Source of the DNA: JACVRW01 sp963813495
GTDB taxonomy: Bacteria > Actinomycetota > Thermoleophilia > Solirubrobacterales > Thermoleophilaceae
Assembly (NCBI GenBank): GCA_963813495.1
Contig: CAWEZC010000010.1
Span: 550,407 to 614,406, forward strand
Length of the DNA: 64,000 bases
Direction of reading: 5' to 3'
Each line of letters starts with the position of its first letter. Within the stretch, counting starts at the first letter, position 1. The notes beneath the pieces are model-generated. The model saw nothing but the letters and a program-made list of their open reading frames with translations, made no database searches and had not been told where the DNA came from. The translations under genes were made by a program, and so were the position numbers. Below are positions 1-10,739 of this stretch, piece after piece.

Positions 1-138
1 GCGGGGCCGGACTGCGCGATCGCCTCGCCGATGATCACGAAGATGCCCGTGCCGACGCCGTGAGGTCGAGCGCGCCAACCGCTCGGTGCAGCCGGGTGCC
101 CTCGGCCGCTTCGAGGAGCGGCCATGGCGCCTTCGTTA
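1..138 (-). pseudogene. APC-family amino acid permease N-terminal fragment, frameshifted
   Basis: Read on the minus strand, one frame gives EAAEGTRLHRAVGALDLT, the usual cytoplasmic lead-in and start of TM1 of cationic amino acid permeases. It runs into a stop soon after. A second frame then continues with GVGTGIFVIIGEAIAQSGP, the TM1 substrate-binding segment of the same family. The expected residues between the two (roughly ALGIGAII) are missing, so a deletion of about 17-23 nt that is not a multiple of three joins the halves. No start codon for the first frame is visible. The fragment continues past the window edge, so the state of the rest of the gene is unknown. Confidence 0.55.
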
Positions 139-216
139 CCCCGGATACATGCGGTTTAGGCCGAAGTCGATCCGGTACCCCGAAAGCGAGAGGTTTTCGA
201 GACGAAAGAGGATGAA

Positions 217-795
217 ATGCCTGACCGGCTGAACGGAAAGAAGGTCGCCTTCCTGCTCACCGACGGCGTCGAGCAGGTGGAGCTGACCGAGCCCTGGAAC
301 AAGGTCCAGGACGAGGGCGGAACGCCTGAGCTGGTCTCGCTCGAAGGCGGCCAGATCCAGGGCTTCAACCATCTCGACAAGGGCGACAGGTTCGACGTGG
401 ACAAGACGGTGGCGGAGGCCGACGCCGGCGACTACGACGGCCTTGTGCTGCCCGGCGGCGTGGCGAACCCGGACCTCCTGCGCACCGACGCAGACGCGGT
501 CGCCTTCACGCGTGCGTTCTTCGAGGCGGGCAAGCCGGTGGCGTCGATCTGCCATGGCCCCTGGACGCTCGTGGAGGCCGACGTCGTGAGAGGCCGCACG
601 CTGACGTCCTGGCCCAGCCTGCGTACCGACATCAAGAACGCCGGCGGAAACTGGGTCGACGAGGAGGTGCACGTCGACAGCGGGCTGGTGACGAGCCGCA
701 GGCCCGACGACCTGCCCGCCTTCTGCGACAAGCTCGCCGAGGAGATCGCGGAGGGCCGCCACGAGGAGCAGGCCCTGCAGACCGCCCAGTCGTAG
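217..795 (+). CDS. DJ-1/PfpI family protein (type 1 glutamine amidotransferase-like)
   Basis: A 192-residue protein of the DJ-1/PfpI superfamily, known as cysteine-dependent stress proteases, deglycases or chaperones. The nucleophile elbow is ASICHGPW with Cys112, and the conserved N-terminal acidic residue lies in DGVEQVEL (residues 17-23). The LVLPGG turn is at 77-81. Length and motif order match stand-alone YhbO/PfpI-type proteins. The start is set by AGAGGA at 207-212, four bases before ATG. It is a single gene, with the GH13 promoter directly downstream. The exact activity (protease or glyoxalase/deglycase) cannot be settled from sequence. Confidence 0.9.
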   Translation: MPDRLNGKKVAFLLTDGVEQVELTEPWNKVQDEGGTPELVSLEGGQIQGFNHLDKGDRFDVDKTVAEADAGDYDGLVLPGGVANPDLLRTDADAVAFTRAFFEAGKPVASICHGPWTLVEADVVRGRTLTSWPSLRTDIKNAGGNWVDEEVHVDSGLVTSRRPDDLPAFCDKLAEEIAEGRHEEQALQTAQS

Positions 796-835
796 CGACC
801 CGCCGTCGCATCAGCAGCGCTCGCCAGGCGTGCTC

Positions 836-841
836 TAGCCT
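836..841 (+). promoter_or_regulatory. -10 box (TAGCCT) of GH13 gene, leaderless type
   Basis: TAGCCT lies 9 nt before the ATG at 851 and no Shine-Dalgarno is present. It belongs to the window-wide leaderless pattern. Confidence 0.5.
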
Positions 842-850
842 GGCGGGCCG

Positions 851-2446
851 ATGCGACCGGACGCCGTCGTCTACCAGATCTATCCGCGCTCGTTCCAGGA
901 TTCCGACGGCGACGGAGTCGGGGATCTTCCCGGGATCGAGTCGCGGCTCGACCACCTGACTTGGCTCGGGATCGACGCCCTGTGGATCTCGCCCTTCTAT
1001 CCCTCGCCGATGCACGACTTCGGCTACGACGTCTCCGACTACAAGGGTGTCGACCCGACGTTCGGCACCCTGAGTGACTTCGATTCGCTGGTGGTCGCCG
1101 CGCGCGAGCGCGGGATCGACGTGCTGCTCGATCTGGTCCCCTGTCACACCTCCATCGAGCACCCCTGGTTCCGCGAGCATCCGGACTGGTACATCTGGGC
1201 CGACGAGCCCAACAACTGGTCCTCGGCCTTCGGCGGACCGGCCTGGAGCCCGCTCAACGGGCGCTGGTACCTGCACTCGTTCTATCCCGAGCAGCCTGAC
1301 CTGGACTGGCGCAACCCCGAGGTGGTCGCCGCCATGCAGGACGTGCTGCGCTTCTGGCTCGAGCGCGGCGCCGCCGGCTACCGCGTGGATGCCATCGACC
1401 GGCTGCTCAAGGACGCGCAGCTGCGCGACGACCCGCCCGCCAGCGAGCCGTTCGGGCTGCCGCTGCGGCCGGACGAGGCAAAGCTCGCGCTCACCCATTC
1501 GCGCAACGCACCCGACACCGGCACGGCGCTGGCCAAGATCCGCGAGGCGGTCGGCGACGCCTTCCTCGTGGGGGAGGTCTATCTGCCCAGCGCCAAATGG
1601 CAGCCCTACCTCGACCACTTCGACGCTGCCTTCGCCTTCGAGCTGCTTCACGCCCCCTGGCAGGCCGACCGCCTGCGCACGGCCATCGAAGGCACCACGA
1701 GCCTCCCCGGCGCCGCCTGGGCGCTCTCCAACCACGACTTCGGGCGGCTGGCCACGCGCTTCGGTCCCGAGAATGCGGACGCCGCGGCGCTGCTCCTGCT
1801 CACCCTGCCCGGACCCTCGTTCCTGTTCCAAGGCGACGAGATCGGACAGGGCGAGGGACCGGGGGGCGAGCGAATCTACGACCGCGCGGGGCGCGACCGT
1901 TACCGCCACCCGATGCAGTGGGACTCGACTCCCTCGGGGGGCTTCACCAGCGGCGAGCCGTGGCTGCCGCCGGTCGATCCGGCCACCACCAACGTGGAGG
2001 CCCAGCGCGACACGCCCGGCTCCACGCTCAGGCTCGTCCGTGAGCTGATCAGTGCCCGGCGCGAGCTGAGCGGCGCGGTGGAGCTGCTCGACGCCGACCC
2101 TGGTGTGCTCGCGTTCCGGCGCGGCGCCCACATGGTGCTGATCAACACCACCGCCGAGCCGTGCCCGGTAGCCCGGCACGGAGAGGCGCGTGTCGAGACC
2201 CGGCAGGGCGCTTGCGCGACGGCACGCTGGCGGCCCACGCAGGCGTGCTGGCGACGGCGCCCTAGCGACGCCTGCCTGAGGCGCTCAACCGGCGGCCGGA
2301 CCGGGGATGCGGCCCGATCCGCGGTCGATAAGCCGCGTGGGCATCAACACGTGGCCGGACCGGTCCCGCGGCTCCGTCGAGCCGCTCGAACAGTAGCTCG
2401 GCCGCGGCGTGGCCGAGAGTTACCGGATCCTGTGACACCACGGTGA
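851..2446 (+). CDS. GH13 alpha-glucosidase / oligo-1,6-glucosidase-like, 3' end frameshifted
   Basis: Glycoside hydrolase family 13 enzyme acting on alpha-glucosidic bonds of small sugars. It starts with AVVYQIYPRSF. The nucleophile is Asp180 (GYRVDAID), the acid/base Glu242 (LVGEVYLP) and the stabilising Asp296 (SNHDFGR). It stands beside a sugar importer and LacI repressor, so it probably processes the imported sugar. The open frame runs to 2446, but the last about 80 residues look non-native. After RVETRQGA (to 2211), shifting by one base gives LRDGTLAAHAGVLATAP and a stop at 2263-2265, as expected for the family. The native end is therefore probably 2265 (about 471 aa). The longer frame overlaps lacI by 185 nt antisense. 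The start ATG is leaderless. Confidence 0.88.
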   Translation: MRPDAVVYQIYPRSFQDSDGDGVGDLPGIESRLDHLTWLGIDALWISPFYPSPMHDFGYDVSDYKGVDPTFGTLSDFDSLVVAARERGIDVLLDLVPCHTSIEHPWFREHPDWYIWADEPNNWSSAFGGPAWSPLNGRWYLHSFYPEQPDLDWRNPEVVAAMQDVLRFWLERGAAGYRVDAIDRLLKDAQLRDDPPASEPFGLPLRPDEAKLALTHSRNAPDTGTALAKIREAVGDAFLVGEVYLPSAKWQPYLDHFDAAFAFELLHAPWQADRLRTAIEGTTSLPGAAWALSNHDFGRLATRFGPENADAAALLLLTLPGPSFLFQGDEIGQGEGPGGERIYDRAGRDRYRHPMQWDSTPSGGFTSGEPWLPPVDPATTNVEAQRDTPGSTLRLVRELISARRELSGAVELLDADPGVLAFRRGAHMVLINTTAEPCPVARHGEARVETRQGACATARWRPTQACWRRRPSDACLRRSTGGRTGDAARSAVDKPRGHQHVAGPVPRLRRAARTVARPRRGRELPDPVTPR

Positions 2447-3347
2447 TGGGGGGCTCGACGGCGTCGGCCAGCACCAGGTCGTCGATGCCCACCATCGCCA
2501 CCTCGTGCTGGCTCCCGGCGGCCTGCAGCGCACGGACAGCGCCGATCGTGATCAGGTTCTGGCTGGTGAGCAGGGCGCTCGGGGGCTCGTCCAGGGCGAG
2601 CAGCTCCTGCGTCGCCCGGAAGCTCGAGTCGCTGTCCTCGAGGCCGGTTCGCACCAGCTCGTCGTCCAGCGGAATGAGGTGGCGGGCGAGCGCCTCGCGG
2701 TATCCGGCACGGCGCTCGCGCGCTGTGAAGATCTGCTCGCGGTCCCCGAGGAAGGCGATGCGCCGGTGCCCCGCCTCGACGAGGTGGTCGACGGCTCCGG
2801 CTGCCGCCGCGGGATTGTCGATCAGCACGGCGTCGGCCTCGATCGCCTCGGGCGGGCGGTCGATGAAGACCACCGCCATGCCGGCCGCCAGCTCGCGCAG
2901 CAGGTAGCTCTGGTCACGCGCCACGGGTGCGACGATGAGACCGTCCACGCGGCGCCCGCAGAAGCCGTGGACGAGCTCGCGCTCGCGCCCCGGATCCTCG
3001 TCGGAGCTGCCGACGAAGATCAGGACGCCGCGGCCTCGCGCCACTTCCTCCACCCCGCGGTGGATGGCGGAGAAGAAGGGGTTGGACACGTCCTCGAACA
3101 CGAGGCCGACGCTGGCCGACACGCGGTCCGCCCGGCGCAGGGTGCTGGCTGTGAGGTCGCGGCGGTACCCGAGCAGGTCGACGGCGTCGCGCACCCGCTC
3201 GGCCAGGTCTGCCCGGACGCTGCCGTGCTCGTTCACGACTCGCGACACGGTGCTCAGGCTGACGCCCGCCACGCCGGCCACGTCGTGCATGGTCGGGCGT
3301 CTCGCCGGCCCGTCCTTGCGCGGCGTTGTTGGCTTGGTATCGACCAT
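2262..3347 (-). CDS. LacI-family transcriptional regulator of the sugar locus
   Basis: LacI/GalR repressor. The N-terminal helix-turn-helix is at about residues 18-40 (MHDVAGVAGVSLSTVSRVVN) with the hinge after it, followed by a periplasmic-binding-protein-like effector domain (VGLVFEDVSNPFFS, GLIVAPV, AFLGDRE). It is divergent from the sugar ABC operon and convergent with the GH13 gene, so it most likely controls both. The last about 38 residues in the open frame are unlike the family. Another frame gives EPRDRSGHVLMPTRLIDRGS, the standard LacI C-terminus, ending at 2285-2287. The 3' end is therefore frameshifted near 2400. DNA-binding and most effector-binding parts are intact. The probable inducer is an alpha-glucoside such as trehalose or maltose (inference). 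Confidence 0.9.
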   Translation of the reverse strand: MVDTKPTTPRKDGPARRPTMHDVAGVAGVSLSTVSRVVNEHGSVRADLAERVRDAVDLLGYRRDLTASTLRRADRVSASVGLVFEDVSNPFFSAIHRGVEEVARGRGVLIFVGSSDEDPGRERELVHGFCGRRVDGLIVAPVARDQSYLLRELAAGMAVVFIDRPPEAIEADAVLIDNPAAAAGAVDHLVEAGHRRIAFLGDREQIFTARERRAGYREALARHLIPLDDELVRTGLEDSDSSFRATQELLALDEPPSALLTSQNLITIGAVRALQAAGSQHEVAMVGIDDLVLADAVEPPITVVSQDPVTLGHAAAELLFERLDGAAGPVRPRVDAHAAYRPRIGPHPRSGRRLSASGRRR

Positions 3348-3348
3348 G

Positions 3349-3362
3349 CAGAAAACGTTCTG
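3349..3362. promoter_or_regulatory. LacI-type operator O1 (lacI start side)
   Basis: CAGAA-AACG-TTCTG is a dyad with perfect 5-bp arms beginning 2 bp upstream of the lacI start codon. The core GAAAACGTT recurs at 3474-3482. Its position suits autorepression of lacI. Confidence 0.5.
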
Positions 3363-3440
3363 AGCCGCTTACGGAGCACTGCTGTGCCCCATGTATTTAC
3401 CGCGCAATGCTTCCCGCCGTCGCGCCTGGCGAAGGTCACC

Positions 3441-3470
3441 TTGACACTGACAGCACAATCTGTCTAGGGT
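3441..3470 (+). promoter_or_regulatory. Sigma-A type promoter of sugar ABC operon
   Basis: TTGACA at 3441-3446, an 18-bp spacer and TAGGGT at 3465-3470. This is the best -35/-10 pair seen in the window. It would start an mRNA near 3477 with a leader of about 100 nt. Confidence 0.65.
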
Positions 3471-3473
3471 GCG

Positions 3474-3482
3474 GAAAACGTT
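3474..3482. promoter_or_regulatory. LacI-type operator O2 at +1 of sugar operon
   Basis: GAAAACGTT, identical to the O1 core and in the same orientation 123 bp away, covers the predicted transcription start. A repressor bound here would block RNA polymerase. Confidence 0.5.
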
Positions 3483-3577
3483 GTCTCAAGGTTGTTGGGC
3501 GGGCTTTGCTTCAACGAGGTCCACAGTGGGTAAGTGCCGCTGAGGTGACGGTCGAGGAGGAGGGGAGCAGGCACGGA

Positions 3578-4819
3578 ATGCGGACGCTGTGCGCAGTGCT
3601 GACGGCATTGATCTTCGCTCTCGGGGTGGGATGCGGCGTCGGTGGCGACGAGGGTGGAGAGGGCGCGCGCCAGATCAACTGGTACGTCTTCAACGAGCCC
3701 GGTGGCGCCTTCGACAAGGCGGTGGCCGACTGCAACAAGGAGGCCGACGGCCGCTACCAGATCAACTACGTGAAGCTCCCGACCGACGCCAACCAGCAGC
3801 GCGAGCTGATCGTGCGCCGGCTGGCGGCTGAAGACGACACGCTCACGCTGGTCGGGATGGACGTGATTTGGACGGCCGAGCTGGCCGAGGCGGGCTGGAT
3901 CCTCCCCTGGGAGGGCGAGCGCAAGACCGCCGCCGAGGAGGGCAAGCTCGAGGGCCCGCTCAAGACGGTCCAGTACCAGGGCAAGACGTGGGCGATCCCC
4001 TTCACCAGCAACACGCAGCTGCTCTGGTACCGCAAGGACCGCGTGGACCCGCCGCCGGACGACTTCACCTGGGACGAGATGATCGACCAGGCCGTGGAGA
4101 ACAAGACCGCGGTGGAGGTCCAGGCCGCGCAGTACGAGGGTCTCACCGTCTGGATCAACTCACTCATCGCGGGCGCCGGTGGCGAGATCGTCAATGAGAA
4201 CGGCGACGTGGCGGTCGACGACACGGCCAAGCGCGCCGCCGAGATCGAGGACAAGCTCGCCAATTCGCCTGCGGCGCCCCCCGGCATGTCGACCAATCGC
4301 GAGGACCAGGCGCGCCTGGGCTTCGAGTCCGAGCGCTCGGACTATCAGGTCAACTACTCGTTCATCTATCCGAGCGCCGCCGCGATCTCCGAGGACTTCC
4401 AGAAGAACATCGGCTGGGCGCGCTACCCGCGCACCGACAAGGACAAGGAGAGCCGGCCGCCGCTTGGTGGCATCAACATCGGTGTCTCCGCGTTCGCCCC
4501 GGAGCCGGAGCTGGCCTTCGACGCCGCCGAGTGCATCGCCAACGAGGCGCATCAGGGTGACGCGGCGGAGCTGGGCGGCCTGCCGCCCACCACCGAGTCC
4601 GTCTATCAGACCAAGCAGGTCGAGAAGGCATTCCCGTTCGCGGACGAGCTGCGCGAGTCGATCGACGCCGCCGCGCCGCGGCCGGTCACACCCGCCTACA
4701 GCGACATCTCGCTGGCGATCCAGAAGACCTACCACCCGCCGGACGGCATCTCACCGGACAACATCGTGGACACGCTTCGTGAACGGATCGAGCTCGCGAG
4801 CGAGGGGAGCATCTTCTGA
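3578..4819 (+). CDS. Sugar ABC transporter substrate-binding lipoprotein (LpqY/ThuE-like)
   Basis: Extracytoplasmic solute-binding protein, family 1, of a carbohydrate importer. The N-terminus has a hydrophobic signal and a lipobox-like ALGVGCG followed by a Gly/Glu-rich linker, so it should be lipid-anchored. The body has IPFTSNTQLLWYRKD and the extended binding fold; total 413 aa. The ATG at 3578 was chosen because GGAGGAGGGGAG precedes it and the signal peptide begins there; the frame is open further upstream but without signal-like sequence. The stop overlaps the next start (ATGA-type). Gene order matches mycobacterial LpqY-SugA-SugB-SugC, known for trehalose recycling. The actual substrate is not proven here. 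Confidence 0.9.
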   Translation: MRTLCAVLTALIFALGVGCGVGGDEGGEGARQINWYVFNEPGGAFDKAVADCNKEADGRYQINYVKLPTDANQQRELIVRRLAAEDDTLTLVGMDVIWTAELAEAGWILPWEGERKTAAEEGKLEGPLKTVQYQGKTWAIPFTSNTQLLWYRKDRVDPPPDDFTWDEMIDQAVENKTAVEVQAAQYEGLTVWINSLIAGAGGEIVNENGDVAVDDTAKRAAEIEDKLANSPAAPPGMSTNREDQARLGFESERSDYQVNYSFIYPSAAAISEDFQKNIGWARYPRTDKDKESRPPLGGINIGVSAFAPEPELAFDAAECIANEAHQGDAAELGGLPPTTESVYQTKQVEKAFPFADELRESIDAAAPRPVTPAYSDISLAIQKTYHPPDGISPDNIVDTLRERIELASEGSIF

Positions 4820-5769
4820 TGGAGGCCGCCCAGGCAGGAGCTACCACGGCGTCGACCACCAAGCCGCCCGAGAAGAAGAAGGTCACCGACAGGACCAAGG
4901 CCGAGCGCAAGCTCGCGTACCTGCTGTGCGCGCCGGCCGTGATCGCGATGCTGGTGGTCACGGGCTATCCGATCGGCTACGCCTTCTACCTCTCGCTGCA
5001 GAAGTTCGACCTGCGCTTCCCTGACGACAAGGAGTTCGTCGGCCTCGCCAACTACGGTGACGTCCTCTCATCGACGACCTGGTGGTCCGACGTGCTCACC
5101 ACCGTGATCATCACCGTTGTCTCGGTGTCCTTCGAGCTCGTGCTGGGCATGGCCATCGCGCTGGTCATGCACCGCGCCATCTTCGGCCGCGGCCCGGTGC
5201 GCGCGGCCATCCTGATCCCCTACGGCATCATCACCGTGGTCGCCGCGTTCGCCTGGAAGTACGCGTTCGATCCCACCAGCGGCTTCGTTGCCGGCCTGCC
5301 GCTCATCTCCGATGACGCGCAGCCCCTCAACACCAAGGAGGGTTCGCTGGTGGTGATCATCCTGGCCGAGATCTGGAAGACGACACCGTTCATGGCGCTG
5401 CTGCTGCTCGCCGGCCTGGCACTGGTGCCGGACGAGCTGCACGAGGCGGCCAAGGTGGACGGCGCGAGCACGGTGCAGCGCTTCTTCCGCATCACCATCC
5501 CGCTCATGAAGCCCGCGATCCTGGTGGCGCTCCTGTTCCGCACGCTCGACGCGTTCCGAATATTCGACTCGCCCTTCATCATCCAACCGGGAGGGGCGCT
5601 GGGCACCGAAACGGTGTCCATCCTGGGCTACAACGTCCTGATCAACCGCGTCAACCTGGGCCTCGGCTCCGCGATCTCGATCCTGATCTTCCTGTGCGTG
5701 ATCCTGATCGCCGTGCTGTTCGTCAAGGGCCTGGGCACGAGCACCGCTCAGCAGAGGGGAGAGACCTGA
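4819..5769 (+). CDS. Sugar ABC transporter permease (SugA/ThuF/MalF-like)
   Basis: Inner-membrane permease subunit of 316 aa, with a charged cytoplasmic N-terminus (KPPEKKKVTDRTKAERK) and about six TM segments beginning with LAYLLCAPAVIAMLVVTGYPIGY. The EAA loop that contacts the ATPase is DELHEAAKVDGASTVQRFFR (EAA---G). The start overlaps the binding-protein stop by one base, indicating translational coupling. It pairs with the second permease at 5771. MalF-class assignment rests on order and the EAA loop; substrate unknown. Confidence 0.92.
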   Translation: MEAAQAGATTASTTKPPEKKKVTDRTKAERKLAYLLCAPAVIAMLVVTGYPIGYAFYLSLQKFDLRFPDDKEFVGLANYGDVLSSTTWWSDVLTTVIITVVSVSFELVLGMAIALVMHRAIFGRGPVRAAILIPYGIITVVAAFAWKYAFDPTSGFVAGLPLISDDAQPLNTKEGSLVVIILAEIWKTTPFMALLLLAGLALVPDELHEAAKVDGASTVQRFFRITIPLMKPAILVALLFRTLDAFRIFDSPFIIQPGGALGTETVSILGYNVLINRVNLGLGSAISILIFLCVILIAVLFVKGLGTSTAQQRGET

Positions 5770-5770
5770 G

Positions 5771-6601
5771 GTGGAAGGCCATACCAACAAGGAGCGCGTG
5801 CTCTGGGGGATCGGCATCCTCGTCGTGCTCCTGTACGCGCTCATCCCCGTGGTCTGGATCGCGTCGCTGTCGCTCAAGAAGCCGGAGCAGATCGGCGACG
5901 GCAAGTTCTTCTCGGGCTTCTCGTTCGAGAACTACGAGGTCATCTTCTCCGACGACCAGTTCATCGCCGCGCTGATCAACTCGATCGGCATCGCGGCGAT
6001 CGCCACCTTCATCTCGATCGTCCTGGCGGCGATGGCGGCCTACGCCACCTCGCGGCTTGACTTCCCGGGCAAGGTCCTGATCCTGTCGGGCGCCCTGGCC
6101 GTGGCCATGTTCCCCCCGATCTCGATCGTCGGGTCACTGTTCGACATGTGGCGCTCGCTCGGTCTCTACGACACCTGGCTCGGGCTGATCATCCCCTACA
6201 TGACCTTCACCCTGCCGCTGGCCATCTATACGCTGTCGGCCTTCTTCCGGGAGATCCCGTGGGAGCTCGAACAGGCGGCCCAGGTGGACGGGGCCACCCC
6301 CTTCCAGGCCTTTCGCAAGATCATCGTGCCGCTGGCCGCGCCCGGCGTTTTCACGGCCGCGATCCTGGTCTTCATCTTCGCCTGGAACGACTTCATCTTC
6401 GCCAACACCCTCACCTCCACCGACGCCGCTCGAACCGTGCCCGCAGCGCTGGCCTTCTTCACCGGCGCGTCGCAGTTCGAGCAGCCGATCGCGGCCATCT
6501 GCGCCGCTTCGGTGGTGGTCACCGTGCCCATCATCATCATGGTCCTGATCTTCCAGCGCCGGATCGTCGCGGGTCTCACTGCCGGCGCCGTGAAGGGATA
6601 A
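5771..6601 (+). CDS. Sugar ABC transporter permease (SugB/ThuG/MalG-like)
   Basis: Second membrane subunit, 276 aa, with six predicted TM segments. The EAA loop is ELEQAAQVDGATPFQAFRKI. MalG-class features are the short N-terminal tail and the C-terminal QRRIVAGLTAGAVKG. The GTG start at 5771 follows the previous stop by one base, with GAGGGGAGAG about 10 nt upstream. It forms the heterodimeric channel with the 4819-5769 product. Confidence 0.92.
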   Translation: MEGHTNKERVLWGIGILVVLLYALIPVVWIASLSLKKPEQIGDGKFFSGFSFENYEVIFSDDQFIAALINSIGIAAIATFISIVLAAMAAYATSRLDFPGKVLILSGALAVAMFPPISIVGSLFDMWRSLGLYDTWLGLIIPYMTFTLPLAIYTLSAFFREIPWELEQAAQVDGATPFQAFRKIIVPLAAPGVFTAAILVFIFAWNDFIFANTLTSTDAARTVPAALAFFTGASQFEQPIAAICAASVVVTVPIIIMVLIFQRRIVAGLTAGAVKG

Positions 6602-6613
6602 GGAGGCCCTCTC

Positions 6614-7892
<1,279 letters not shown>

Positions 7893-7900
<8 letters not shown>

Positions 7901-8789
7901 GCTCGCGCCGCAGGCGGCGCACCATCGTGTCGTCGTCGGCGCTGGGGTGCGTGAGGTCGCGGCGAATGGCCTCCACCACGGCGTCGTCCCATTCGTGGGT
8001 GCGCAAGACCAGATAGCGCAGGTGTGACACGCGCATGTAGGCCTCGGTCTCCGTGCCGCTGCCGATCAGGTCGGCTTCCTTGAGCAACTCGATCACCGGC
8101 TCGTACTCGTCCTTGAACCAGGCCAGCGCCACCTCGGGGCGGCCCATCAGCTCGCCGCGGTCCTGGATGGCCCGAAAGCCCCATGCCTCCACCGCCTCGG
8201 CCAGCGCCGCGTAGCGCCACTCGTCGGAGATCTTGATGCGCGCGCGGGCGTCCTCGGGCAGGGGTACGCGCTCGTAGAAGAGCCGCTCATGGCTCTTCAG
8301 GGGCAGGTCGGACAGCCGGATCTCGCGGTTGGCGCCCACTTGGGTGAGCACCTCGGTCACGTAGGCGTTGATGTCGTTGTGCCCGAGCGCGCGCGCCACC
8401 GAGACGCGGTGGTGGCCGTCCTTGACGAAGTGCATGTCGCCGATGCGATAGACGTCGATGGGAGGCATCCCCTCGCCGCGGCGCTGCGCGACCGCGATCC
8501 GCTCCCAGCGCGGACGCACCCGTTGCGAGGTGGGGCGAAAGCGGCGGTCGAACTCGCGCGCCCGGTCAACGGTGCCGACGATCGAGTCGAGCGTGATCAG
8601 CTCCTGGCCGAGGCGGCGCTCGCCGCGCCAGCCGAGGGCCTGGACGACCTCCTCGAAGGGGAGGATGTGGTTGACGTCGCCCGGCTCACCCCGCAGCCGG
8701 GCCGACAGGCGTCCCAGCGCACGGCGTCTGCGGGCGCGGTTGAAGTCGAACTGCGCGTCCGCTTGGGGGAGCCCGGTATCCCTCGCCAT
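7893..8789 (-). CDS. ParB/Srx-fold protein of unknown role
   Basis: A 298-residue protein with a ParB N-terminal-type (Srx fold) core at about 110-145: PIDVYRIGDMHFVKDGHHRVSVARALG, which holds the GxxR-like helix seen in ParB/sulfiredoxin nucleotide-binding folds. No helix-turn-helix typical of chromosome-partition ParB is obvious. The N-terminus is basic and helical. Related proteins occur widely in Actinomycetota as single genes, so a partition role is not implied. The start has TATCTT at 8796-8801, 6 nt before ATG (leaderless type). It converges on the sugar ATPase gene with an 8-nt overlap. Confidence 0.75.
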
Positions 8790-8795
8790 TCACCG

Positions 8796-8801
8796 AAGAT
8801 A
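8796..8801 (-). promoter_or_regulatory. -10 box (TATCTT) for ParB-like gene
   Basis: 6 nt before the ATG at 8789; leaderless type. Confidence 0.45.
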
Positions 8802-8814
8802 CTCACCCCGGCAT

Positions 8815-9684
8815 TCACAGGATCAGTCGCACGCTGCGGGCGGCGCTGGTGGCGTTGGCGGCGTCGTCGGCGACCACGCCCGTAACCGTCGCGCGCAGCC
8901 GGCGCTCACGCGCGAGCAGCTTGCGCGCGGCCCTCGGTAGGCCGAGCACGAGCGTGGCCCAGCCACCCTCGGGGTCGACCGCGGCGGCCCGCATCGTGAG
9001 GGTGCGCTTGCCCACGACGACGCTCCCGAAGGCGCCGGCCAGGCAGTCGCCGCCGGGGCAGCGCAGGCGCAGGGTGATGCCGCCGGCCGACAGCGGTCGC
9101 TGCCTGGCGGCCACCTTCAGCTGCAGCCCCGGTGCGACCGAGTCCGCTCGGACCGGCGCGGGGCAACCGTCCCCGGTGAGCCCGCTCGCCTGCTCGAGGT
9201 ACTTCTGGTAGCCCGACCGGTTCTCGGGCGCGGGCCGCTCGATGTCGGCCACCCACAGCCCGAAGGCCGCCGGATCGGCGGCCGGGTCGGGGCGGCCTTC
9301 GGCCACCCGGCGCTGGCGCACCGCGACGGCGGTGTCGAGAAACCAGCGCAGCTGGAGGTCGGGCCGCTTGGGAAAGCCGCGATAGTCGCCGGCGTTGAGA
9401 GCCTGGCTCATCCCGAAGAAGCCGCTGTAGCTCGTGCCGCGCAGGTTGCTCAGGCCGCTCTCGGCCAGTCCCGCCATCACCGGCAGCTCCCACGGCAGGC
9501 CGCGGGCCGCCGCCCCGCCGGCCATCCAGCGCGCGATGCTCGCCTTGGAGGCGCCCTGCCCGGGGTAGACGGCGGGGCAGGGATCGTCGAAATCGGGTGC
9601 GGACGCTCCGCCCTGGGCCAGGGCGGAGGGAACGGGCACGAGGGCGGCGGCGAGCACCGCTGCGAGCACGGTGAGGCGAGACAC
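8815..9684 (-). CDS. Secreted transglycosylase-like protein with C-terminal beta domain
   Basis: Predicted 289 aa with a Sec signal (SRLTVLAAVLAAALVPVPSALA). The middle has a lysozyme/SLT-like segment: GLPWELPVMAGLAESGLSNL, whose Glu in AESGL fits the catalytic acid, followed by GFFGMSQALNAGDY. The C-terminal about 100 residues form a beta-rich module with LRLRCPGGDCLAG. The same kind of module occurs in the PKD protein at 20959-21969. The GTG at 9684 was chosen because the signal peptide starts there and AGGA lies about 12 nt upstream. The frame is open further up but would run into the divergent dehydrogenase gene. Substrate is inferred to be peptidoglycan. Confidence 0.75.
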   Translation of the reverse strand: MSRLTVLAAVLAAALVPVPSALAQGGASAPDFDDPCPAVYPGQGASKASIARWMAGGAAARGLPWELPVMAGLAESGLSNLRGTSYSGFFGMSQALNAGDYRGFPKRPDLQLRWFLDTAVAVRQRRVAEGRPDPAADPAAFGLWVADIERPAPENRSGYQKYLEQASGLTGDGCPAPVRADSVAPGLQLKVAARQRPLSAGGITLRLRCPGGDCLAGAFGSVVVGKRTLTMRAAAVDPEGGWATLVLGLPRAARKLLARERRLRATVTGVVADDAANATSAARSVRLIL

Positions 9685-9728
9685 GGCGGGCAATCCTGGC
9701 AGGCGCACCGGCTTGTGGTCGTGTGCTC

Positions 9729-9734
9729 TAGCGT
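9729..9734 (+). promoter_or_regulatory. -10 box (TAGCGT), leaderless type
   Basis: 8 nt before the ATG at 9743. It shares GTGCTCTAGC with the GH13 promoter. Confidence 0.5.
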
Positions 9735-9742
9735 CCCGCCAC

Positions 9743-10690
<948 letters not shown>

Positions 10691-10739
10691 CAGCAGCGCG
10701 CGCGGTCACAGCGCCTGGACGGCAGCGCTGCCATCAGAC

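Noticed and set aside
632..2179. Long minus-strand open frame (515 codons) across the GH13 gene
   Set aside because: It is antisense to a gene with all catalytic motifs and has low-complexity His/Arg/Gly/Val-rich content typical of high-GC shadows.
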